From assembly GCF_008065375.1 (NCBI RefSeq), contig NZ_VJYI01000014.1, positions 186,001 through 250,000 on the forward strand: a DNA stretch of 64,000 bases, in the 5' to 3' direction. The notes under the pieces are model-generated. The model saw only the letters and a program-made list of their open reading frames with translations. It ran no database searches and was not told where the DNA came from. Within the stretch, counting starts at the first letter, position 1; each line of letters opens with the position of its first letter. Of this stretch, positions 41,392-47,932 are shown piece after piece. This DNA comes from Nonomuraea sp. SYSU D8015 (GTDB lineage: Bacteria > Actinomycetota > Actinomycetes > Streptosporangiales > Streptosporangiaceae). A program made the translations under genes and the position numbers.

Positions 41392-41411
41392 CCAACCTAG
41401 CGCACGCTTGG
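41392..41411. promoter_or_regulatory. Catabolic-regulon operator, site E
   Basis: CCAACCTAGCGCACGCTTGG equals the reverse complement of site D except at one base. It lies 6 bp upstream of the dehydrogenase GTG and 43 bp before the divergent PucR-like gene, the nearest candidate regulator. Confidence 0.7.
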
Positions 41412-41453
41412 TAGAGTCGCCAGCTCACCGCTCACGCATTTAGTCTGGTAGCT

Positions 41454-42482
41454 GTGCAGGGACTGCTGCTGCGGCTGTCCACGCTGGACGCCGACGCGGA
41501 GAGCGCGGTGCGGGTCATCGCCTACTTCGACTCACTGCTGCGCGACCACGTGAGCGTGCCCGTGCTGCTGTCCGCCACGGCCCGGCTGACGCAGTGCCCG
41601 GTCGGGCTGTTCGACGCCGCCACCGGCCGGCGCACCCGCACCGCGCCGGACGGCTCCGTCGACACGCCCGCGACCACCCCCGCCCAGGTCAGAGAGCTGA
41701 GCTCAGGCCTCGGGGCAGTCTGGATGGAACGCGACGGGCCCGCGCACGGGCTCGACGAGATCGTGCTTGAACGGTACGCCGCCGCGGCCGAGGTCACGCT
41801 GGAGCGTGCCGCAGCCCTGGCACGCGAGGGCCAGGATCCGGCGCTGGTCGAGCTGGTGCTGTCGGCCGAGACCGGCGAGGCGGAGCGGGCCCGGGCGCTG
41901 CGCCTGCTCGGCTTCGACCCCGCCACCCCGCTCCAGGCCCTGGCGATCGCGCTGCCCGACCGGGGGCTCGCGGCCGGCCTGCGCACGATGGGCCACCGGG
42001 TGCGGGCGGCCACGATCGGCGACACCGAGGCCGTCCTGGTGGCGACCGATCTCCCCGGCTCCACGCTGCCCGAAGGGGCGCGGGTGGGCATCGGGCCCGA
42101 GCTGCCGGGCGCGCGGGTCGCCGAGTCGTGGGCCGGCGCGCGCACGGCGCTACGCTTCACCGGCCCGCACGACCTCGTGATGCGCTGGTCGGACCTGGGC
42201 GCGCTGGCCCTGTTCGCCGAGTTGCCGGAGGCGTCGGTCGCGTGCCTGCCCGACGTCCGCGCCATGGAGCGGCTGGGCGAGGAGGCCCTGGCCGCGGTGC
42301 GTGCGCTGTGCCTGGCCGGCTCCGTACGGGGCGCGGCCACCGCCATGCATCTGCACCACAGCTCGATGGCCGCCCGCATCACCCGCGCCGAGTCCATGCT
42401 GGGCTTCTCGCTCGCCGACCCGCCCGGCCGCCTGCGCGCCCACCTGGCTCTCGCCCTGGTGCGCCTGCGCGCGAACGGCTAG
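41454..42482 (+). CDS. PucR-like helix-turn-helix regulator
   Basis: The 342-residue protein has a GAF-like N-terminal half (VPVLLSATARLTQCPVGLFD), a middle GGDEF-like part, and a C-terminal PucR-type HTH_30 domain (LCLAGSVRGAATAMHLHHSS, MAARITRAESMLGFSL, RAHLALALVRLRANG). PucR-like proteins are usually activators of catabolic genes responding to pathway metabolites. It diverges from the acyl-CoA dehydrogenase operon across site E, so it is a good candidate for the regulator of the CCAAGC-dyad regulon, though TetR-type proteins more often bind such short dyads. Confidence 0.8.
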   Translation: MQGLLLRLSTLDADAESAVRVIAYFDSLLRDHVSVPVLLSATARLTQCPVGLFDAATGRRTRTAPDGSVDTPATTPAQVRELSSGLGAVWMERDGPAHGLDEIVLERYAAAAEVTLERAAALAREGQDPALVELVLSAETGEAERARALRLLGFDPATPLQALAIALPDRGLAAGLRTMGHRVRAATIGDTEAVLVATDLPGSTLPEGARVGIGPELPGARVAESWAGARTALRFTGPHDLVMRWSDLGALALFAELPEASVACLPDVRAMERLGEEALAAVRALCLAGSVRGAATAMHLHHSSMAARITRAESMLGFSLADPPGRLRAHLALALVRLRANG

Positions 42483-42530
42483 CCGCGCCGAGCCTGTGTC
42501 CCGCACCTCGCCACCAGCGCCGTCGGCTCG

Positions 42531-42590
42531 TCTTGGAGGCCTAGAGGTCTTCTTGGAGGCCTAGGGTCTTCTTTGGAGGCTAGAGGCCGT
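42531..42590 (+). repeat. 20-bp tandem repeat in a convergent gap
   Basis: Three copies of about 20 bp (TCTTGGAGGCCTAGAGGTCT and variants) lie between the PucR-like and esterase 3' ends. The third copy reaches the esterase stop codon (TAG within the unit). Each unit contains a small AGGCCT palindrome. Confidence 0.8.
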
Positions 42591-43545
42591 ACGCCCGCTT
42601 GAGCGCCGCCACGCGCGCCGCCCTGGCCCGCTTGCTGAGCTCGGCGTCCGGCACCATGCCGTCGAATCCGTGGAAGGCGCCGGGGTAGAGGTGGAACTCG
42701 GTGGACACGCCGGCCTGCGACAGCCGCAGCGCGTAGTCCATGTCCTCGTCCCTGAACACCTCCAGCTCGCCGACGTCGATGAACGCCGGAGGCAGCCCGG
42801 ACAGGTCGGTGGCCCTCGCCGGAGCCGCGTACGGGGGCACGTCGTCGGTGCCCATGCGGTCGCCGAGGAGCGCGCCCCAGCCGTACAGGTTCGCGGACCT
42901 GGGCCAGACGATCGCGTCGGTGAACTCGTGGCTGGACGGGGTGATGTTGCGGTCGTCCAGCATCGGGCAGACCAGCAGCTGGAAGGCCACGTCGGGGCCG
43001 CCGCGGTCGCGGGCCAGGAGCACTGTCGCGGCGGCCAGCCCGCCACCCGCACTGGCGCCGCCGACGGCCAGCCTGGCCGGGTCGATGCCGAGCTCGCCCG
43101 CCGCCTTGGCGGTCCACACCAGCCCCGCGTAGCAGTCCTCGACCGGCGCGGGGTGCGGGTTCTCCGGCGCCAGCCGGTAGTCGACGGAGACCACCACGAC
43201 GCCGAGCTCCTCGACGTAGCTGATCATCAGCGCCTCGTCGATCTCGGGGGTGCCGAGGATCATCCCGCCGCCGTGGATCCAGTAGAGCCCCGGCCGGTTC
43301 CCGGCCTCGTGCGCCGGGCGGTAGGTCCGTACCCGGACGTCGGGCGCGCCGTCCGGGCCCGGCACCTGCCGGTCCTCGATCACCACGTCGGTCTCGGTGG
43401 GCGGCGCGGCGGCGAGGAAGGCGTTGATCTGCGCCCGGAACCCGTCGAGCTCCTCGGGCGGCAGGTTCGACAGGTCGGACGGTGGGAGCGGCGCCTGCTC
43501 GATACCGGCGCGGAGCTCCGGGTCGAGGTTGGGGTGGTATGCCAT
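42580..43545 (-). CDS. Alpha/beta hydrolase of the hormone-sensitive lipase group
   Basis: The 321-residue esterase has the HSL oxyanion motif HGGGMILG, the nucleophile GGASAGGGLAAA (GxSxG), the catalytic Asp region DVGELEVFRDEDM and the His in GAFHGFDGM. The protein belongs to the bacterial HSL/GDxG family, which hydrolyses short-chain esters. The ATG at 43545 follows AAAGGTGA. The stop codon lies inside the tandem repeat. It could release an acid for the neighbouring CoA ligases. Confidence 0.93.
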   Translation of the reverse strand: MAYHPNLDPELRAGIEQAPLPPSDLSNLPPEELDGFRAQINAFLAAAPPTETDVVIEDRQVPGPDGAPDVRVRTYRPAHEAGNRPGLYWIHGGGMILGTPEIDEALMISYVEELGVVVVSVDYRLAPENPHPAPVEDCYAGLVWTAKAAGELGIDPARLAVGGASAGGGLAAATVLLARDRGGPDVAFQLLVCPMLDDRNITPSSHEFTDAIVWPRSANLYGWGALLGDRMGTDDVPPYAAPARATDLSGLPPAFIDVGELEVFRDEDMDYALRLSQAGVSTEFHLYPGAFHGFDGMVPDAELSKRARAARVAALKRAYGL

Positions 43546-43642
43546 GCGCTTCACCTTTCCACAGGTCGCGGCGGGGTTACTCCTTGATGGTCGGAGCCCG
43601 CGCCCATGGTTCACAACCGCCATCCGGCGGTGTTTACACTCC

Positions 43643-44311
43643 TCACACCCGCCGTTCGGCGAGGAGCTCGACGACGCGCTCGGCGAGCGGGGCGGCGCTC
43701 GCGGGATTCTGGCCGGTGGCCAGGCGGCCGTCCACGACGACCTGGGCCTGCCAGTTCGCGCCCGGCTCGTGCCGGGCACCCCGCTCCACCAGCTTGTCCG
43801 CCAGGAGGAACGGAACCACGTGCGCCACGCCGCGCAGCTCCTCCTCCGCGTTGGTGAACGCCGCCACCCGCTTGCCCGCCACCAGGTGCGACCCGTCGGA
43901 CAACGTGAGGTTCACCAGCGCGGAGGGGCCGTGGCAGACGGCCGCGACCACGCCGCCCCGCTCGTAGACCTCCCGGCCGACGCGGATGACGTCCGGGTCG
44001 TCGGGGAAGTCCCACATGGTGCCGTGGCCGCCGGCGTACAGGACGGCGTCGTAGCGGGAGGAGTCCACGTCGGCCAGGCGGGCGGTGTCGCGGGCCTCCG
44101 GCGCGGCGAGGAAGGCCACCTGGGCGGGGTCCTCGGGGTCGAAGCCGTCCTGGGGCGGCTCGCCGCCGCGCACGCTGGCGACGTCCACCTCGTGTCCGGC
44201 CTTGCGGAAGATCCCCCAGGGGTGGGCCGCCTCGGGCACGTAGTATCCGGTCTTCTCCACGCCGCCGAGGTCGTCGTGGCTGGTCAACACGATCAGGATG
44301 CGCTTGCTCAT
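43643..44311 (-). CDS. DJ-1/PfpI-family protein (Hsp31-like)
   Basis: The 222-residue protein has KRILIVLTSHDDLGG, TGYYVPEAAHPWGIFRKAG (Glu of the active site), AVLYAGGHGTMWDFPDD and the nucleophile elbow GVVAAVCHGPSALV with the reactive Cys. This is the class I glutamine-amidotransferase-like group that includes Hsp31/YajL-type deglycases and chaperones against methylglyoxal damage. It diverges from a LysR gene over a 73-bp gap and is likely its target. The ATG at 44311 is preferred over one 12 bp upstream. Confidence 0.92.
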   Translation of the reverse strand: MSKRILIVLTSHDDLGGVEKTGYYVPEAAHPWGIFRKAGHEVDVASVRGGEPPQDGFDPEDPAQVAFLAAPEARDTARLADVDSSRYDAVLYAGGHGTMWDFPDDPDVIRVGREVYERGGVVAAVCHGPSALVNLTLSDGSHLVAGKRVAAFTNAEEELRGVAHVVPFLLADKLVERGARHEPGANWQAQVVVDGRLATGQNPASAAPLAERVVELLAERRV

Positions 44312-44384
44312 GTCTGACAGCATCGCTCGCGTCCGCCATCAGCCACAAATAACCAAGCATGCGCCGAGCCATCAGAATAGTGAT

Positions 44385-45671
44385 ATGTCGCCTCTATCGC
44401 TCGACCTGCTCCGCACCTTCCTCGCGGTGCACAGGACCGGCTCCATCACTGCCGCCGCGCAGACGCTCGGCCTGTCACAGCCGGCGGTGACAGCCCAGGT
44501 CAAGGCGCTGGAGTCGGCGCTGGACCGGCCGCTGTTCGACCGGCTGGCGCGCGGCGTCGCGCCCACGCCGGCCGCCGACGAGCTGGCCCGCCGGGTGGCG
44601 GTCTCGCTCGACGCGCTCGACGAGGTGGTGGAGTCCGAGCTGCCCACGGACGCGGCCGTGCAACTGGGCGGGCCGGCCGAGTTCCTGTGCGAGGTGGTGA
44701 TGCCGATGCTGGCGCCGCTCGTACGGGAGGGGCTCCGGCTGCGCACGACCCTCGGCCTGGCCGACGACCTGCTGGCCGACCTGGCCGGGGGCCGTCTGGA
44801 CCTGGTGCTGTCCACGATCCGGCCCCGGGTGCGCGGCGTGCAGGCGGACCCGTTGTACGACGAGGAGTTTCTCCTGGTCGCGGCCCCGTCCGTCGCCGCG
44901 GCCCTGGGCGTTGTGCCCGCATCCCCACTTCCCGAGCCCAAGCCCGGGCCTGAACCCGGCCCCCGGCCTGAGCCCGGCCCCGAGCTTGAACCCTGGCCTG
45001 TGACCGGCGCGGCCGCGGCCCGCAATCCCGGCGCCACCCCGCCCCGCTGGTCTGCCGGTCGGAAACCGCCGCAAGCGACGCGCGCCGGGGCCGCGGCCGG
45101 CGCACCGCTGACGACGGGCACCGACCGGCGGACGACCACTGCGGCGGTATCGGCGGCCGACGGGGCGGAGGGCGCCCCGCCTACGACGGCCGGAGACCTG
45201 GCGGAAGGAGCGGACGAGCCCGGAACGCCTCCGAGCGGGAGCAGGGCGCGGGAAGCGGACGGGCCCGGAACGCCTCCGGGCGGGGGCGGGGGCGGGGCGC
45301 TGGTGGGCGGGGTCGGGCCGAAGGCGTTGGCCGGTGTGCCGCTGGTGGCGTACGCGGAGGACCTGCCCATCGTGCGGCGCTACTGGCGGACCGTCTTCGG
45401 GAGGCGTCCGGCGATGGCCGCCCAGGTGGTCATCCCGGATCTGCGGGGCGTGCTCAGCGCCGTGAAAGCAGGCATGGGCGTCTCCGTCCTGCCCGCGTAC
45501 CTGTGCCGGCGCGACCTGGCCGCGGGTGCGCTGGTCACGCTGGCCGACCCGGAGGAGCCGCCGATCAACACCGGCTACCTGGCCGTCCGCTCGGGAGCCC
45601 AGGCCAGGCCCGCCGTGGCCAGGGTCCGGGCTCATCTGCTCGAAGCCTTCCGCGCAGATCCGTTGTACTAA
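44385..45671 (+). CDS. LysR-family regulator with a large low-complexity insert
   Basis: The N-terminal LysR helix-turn-helix is normal (LSLDLLRTFLAVHRTGSITA, AAQTLGLSQPAVTAQVKALE), and the effector domain starts at about residue 90 (VQLGGPAEFLCEVVMPMLAP). At about residues 178-312 it is interrupted by a Pro/Gly/Ala-rich stretch, including PEPKPGPEPGPRPEPGPELE and a Gly run. The second lobe then resumes (GVPLVAYAEDLPIVRRYWRT through VLPAYLCRRDL). Normal members are about 295 residues; this is 428. The last codons abut the tRNA-Arg fragment, so the C-terminus may have been altered by integration. It probably regulates the divergent DJ-1 gene. Confidence 0.88.
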   Translation: MSPLSLDLLRTFLAVHRTGSITAAAQTLGLSQPAVTAQVKALESALDRPLFDRLARGVAPTPAADELARRVAVSLDALDEVVESELPTDAAVQLGGPAEFLCEVVMPMLAPLVREGLRLRTTLGLADDLLADLAGGRLDLVLSTIRPRVRGVQADPLYDEEFLLVAAPSVAAALGVVPASPLPEPKPGPEPGPRPEPGPELEPWPVTGAAAARNPGATPPRWSAGRKPPQATRAGAAAGAPLTTGTDRRTTTAAVSAADGAEGAPPTTAGDLAEGADEPGTPPSGSRAREADGPGTPPGGGGGGALVGGVGPKALAGVPLVAYAEDLPIVRRYWRTVFGRRPAMAAQVVIPDLRGVLSAVKAGMGVSVLPAYLCRRDLAAGALVTLADPEEPPINTGYLAVRSGAQARPAVARVRAHLLEAFRADPLY

Positions 45672-45690
45672 AGGGGTGCTGCAGTCATTA

Positions 45691-45712
45691 GGTTCGAATC
45701 CTGCCGGGGGCA
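45691..45712 (+). other. 3' fragment of a tRNA-Arg(CCU): probable att scar
   Basis: GGTTCGAATCCTGCCGGGGG plus CA reproduces a T-arm and the 3' acceptor strand of actinomycete tRNA-Arg(CCU). The preceding CTAAA (45668-45672) could be a trace of the anticodon loop. The 5' half, D-arm and a matching 5' acceptor are absent, so this is not a functional tRNA. Such fragments are left at the distal end of elements that integrate into tRNA 3' ends. No second copy was noticed in the window. Confidence 0.7.
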
Positions 45713-45740
45713 CTCTTCTCTACCAGGCGTTTTAGCCTCT

Positions 45741-45766
45741 GACCTGCGGTTTTGCTGCCGCAGGTC
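45741..45766. terminator. Hairpin after the tRNA fragment
   Basis: A perfect 9-bp stem (GACCTGCGG / CCGCAGGTC) with loop TTTTGCTG follows the tRNA scar by 29 bp, as native tRNA terminators do. The 3' T-tract is weak (TCTCTGCTTCC). It could be the original terminator of the tRNA gene. Confidence 0.55.
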
Positions 45767-46111
45767 TCTGCTTCCCAGGCCGTTGATAGGTCGCCGAGCG
45801 CACCCGTATGCAGCCGCAGGACCTTGATCACGGGATACAAGCGGGATGATCTTGAGCGCGTTTCCGTTGGTCACGTGCCGGTTTCTGGCGATCATGCGGA
45901 GATCATCGGGCGAGGCGTCGGCATCCAGGCGACCGTCGTTCGCGTTGAGGAGCCGGCGGTCCCCCATGAACTCGACCAGAGGCCGGCGCCTACGCGCGTC
46001 AGGAAGCCGACGATGACCGCCGGTCGCGTTAGGCGATCCCAGCCTGCCGAGAACATCGTCAACACCACCGCCCAGCGACTCTGCGCCGAGCTCACCGTCG
46101 CCGGTTCCAGT

Positions 46112-46332
46112 CAAGGCGCCATAGCCGCAAGCGTCGGATTGGCCCAACGCGGGATCCCCTACTCATGGGGTGGAGGCGGTCCGGAAGGCCCCAGCTACGG
46201 CATCGGCCACGGTGCCGGCATCAAGGGGTTCGACTGCAGCGGCCTGACCGAATACGCCTGGAGGAAGGCTGGAGTCAGCATCGGCGGCACCACCTACCAG
46301 CAGATCAACGCGGGCCAGAAGATCTCTCGCCC
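46112..46332 (+). pseudogene. NlpC/P60 peptidase, central fragment
   Basis: The frame encodes the first half of an NlpC/P60 domain: AASVGLAQRGIPYSWGGGGP, then KGFDCSGLTEYAWRKAGVSI with the catalytic Cys, and GGTTYQQINAGQKISR. The catalytic His part (normally GDLVFF...HVGIY) is missing and the text turns non-homologous after KISR. Sequence to the left (45767-46111) has no recognisable gene and no signal peptide. It is a truncated wall-hydrolase gene within the island junction. Confidence 0.75.
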
Positions 46333-46397
46333 ACAAGTCCAACAGGCGATCATGACCACGTTGGAACGGCTGCTGACGAAGGCGCTCATCGAGATAG

Positions 46398-46943
46398 TCA
46401 GCCGATGTGACCGTCGGTCCTCTCCCCGCAGGCCAGCCCCCGGAGTATCTCGATATCGGCGATGTCCTTCTGCCGCCATGGCCGGCCGTTACGCAGGTGC
46501 GGGAACTGCTCCTTCATGGCGAGCATGCCGGAGACGCTCATGGCCAGCACCGGCGTGCCGTCGAGTGTCACGGGCTCGTCGCCGAAGGATCCTGGCGGGA
46601 ACAGCCAGTCGGCCCATCGCCCCAGGGGCTGACTGAACGATCCGTCTGGCCACCGGTCAAAGTAAGCGGTGCTGAACGGCACATCGTCCAGCGTGAACTC
46701 GCAGGCCTCCTCTGGCGGCTGAGTCGTCAGAGCCGTGGCGCCGGCTTCTACGAGCACTGCCTTCGACCGCTCCGCGTGAATACGCTCAACCCAGAACTCC
46801 ACGTCGCCGTGCTCGCGCGTGATCCGGCCGATCCTCGCATCGAGTCCCCAGCCCCCGAACAGCCACGCTGAGATATCGACTGCCTGCATGACCGCGATGA
46901 CCTTGCGGATGACACGCAGTTGCCCTTCGGTCTTCTCGTCCAT
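46398..46943 (-). CDS. Nucleotidyltransferase related to aminoglycoside/lincosamide adenylyltransferases
   Basis: The 181-residue protein starts with a nucleotidyltransferase core, ISAWLFGGWGLDARIGRITR followed by EHGDVEFWV, matching the GGW..DA..GR.TR.H.DID pattern of ANT(2'')/LinB-like enzymes. It continues with a C-terminal half typical of that group (LFPPGSFGDEPVTLDGTPVL, WRQKDIADIEIL). The second metal residue of the usual D-x-D reads D-V-E. The family adenylylates small-molecule antibiotics; actual resistance is unproven. It looks intact amid degraded neighbours and may be cargo of the former element. Confidence 0.8.
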   Translation of the reverse strand: MDEKTEGQLRVIRKVIAVMQAVDISAWLFGGWGLDARIGRITREHGDVEFWVERIHAERSKAVLVEAGATALTTQPPEEACEFTLDDVPFSTAYFDRWPDGSFSQPLGRWADWLFPPGSFGDEPVTLDGTPVLAMSVSGMLAMKEQFPHLRNGRPWRQKDIADIEILRGLACGERTDGHIG

Positions 46944-47049
46944 GGATTGATCCTGTCACGCAGGGCGGACTGCTCACCCTCGCCCGCTGCGGCGACGGAT
47001 GCGGGCCGCTGCGTGAGGCGGCCCTGTTATCTGTGGCAAGGAGGACACC

Positions 47050-47211
47050 GTGCCCGCCGTGACACCGCTGCCGACCGCCCGGCACCTGACGGTCCGCAGC
47101 GCGGCCGACGCCTTCCTCGGCACCCCTGCCCAACCCCAACACCGTGCGCGCCGGCAGTGCCAGTGCGAGCAGGAAGACCCCGCAGTGCGGCGATCCGAGC
47201 GCCATCGGTGA
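47050..47211 (+). pseudogene. Tyrosine recombinase/integrase N-terminal remnant
   Basis: AAGGAGG lies just before a GTG whose product begins PAVTPLPTARHLTVRSAADA and FLGT, like the SAM-like core-binding start of an actinobacterial integrase. A shift to another frame continues LPNPNTVRAG, the expected next segment. It then degenerates, and the catalytic domain is absent. The strong ribosome-binding site and the tRNA scar 1.3 kb away support an integrase origin, but the family call is from memory. Confidence 0.4.
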
Positions 47212-47253
47212 TGGCGGGCAGGGTCCTGCCGGGCGAGGCGACGGCTGCCGTGC

Positions 47254-47725
47254 TCAGGCGTATTCCGGCGTCATGGCCCCGGCCAACCGCAGGTGGACGG
47301 CGGCCTGCTCGGCGAGGCCCTGGCGGTGCAGGGTCCGGCCCAGCAGCAGCCGTGCGTAGGAGTCGCCGGGGTCGGCGGCCACCAGATCCTCCAGCGCGGC
47401 GCGGGCCCTGCCCAGCTGGGCGGCGGCGGCGCGCAGGAACGCGGCGATCGTCTCCGCGGGCTGGGCCCCGGCGAGGGCCTGGCCGTTGACCACCAGCGTC
47501 GGCGACGTGGTGATGCCGCGAGCCTTGCCGATCAGCAGCGCGCCCTTGACCTCCGCGTCACCCCCGCCGCCGGACAGCAGGGCGACGCCCTGGTCGAACC
47601 CGGCCTCCGCAGCGAGGCGCGCCAGCGTCGCGGGACGGCTGATGTCCAGTGCCCGGATGAAGTGCCCCTGCATGACCTTCTCGGCCACGGCGTCCTGCAG
47701 CTCCGCGCCGCCGTGCTCGTAAGTC
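47254..47725 (-). pseudogene. DsbA/FrnE-like thioredoxin-fold protein, N-terminally truncated
   Basis: The frame reads LTYEHGGAELQDAVAEKVMQ, GHFIRALDISRPATLARLAA and GITTSPTLVVNGQALAGAQP, which is the C-terminal half of FrnE/DsbA-family proteins (cis-Pro in TSPT). A TPR-like tail with LEDLVAADPGDSYARLLLGR follows. The N-terminal strand and CPxC redox motif are missing, with a stop directly upstream in frame. Translation from GTG 47688 is possible but would not give a redox enzyme. Confidence 0.65.
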
Positions 47726-47932
47726 AGCAGTGATCAAGCCGTTGCTGCCGAGAGGAAGCGGCGGTTCCGCATCCGGGCCGTAAGCGGTTGGATGACCGGC
47801 TGGCGTTGCGGGGCATCTTGTTCGTGCTGCACACGGGATCGCATGGACGCAGGGCACGGCCCCGACTCTGAGCAGTCGCGGCTCCGCCTACCACGCTCAC
47901 GCGGTTGCTCCAGCGTCGGGACCGGCTGACCG

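Noticed and set aside
18709..41411. The dyads as KstR or KstR2 (cholesterol) operators
   Set aside because: KstR2 sites have CAAG-N2-CTTG and KstR sites TAGAAC...GTTCTA; these dyads have CAAG-N6 or N10-CTTG, so the regulator must differ.
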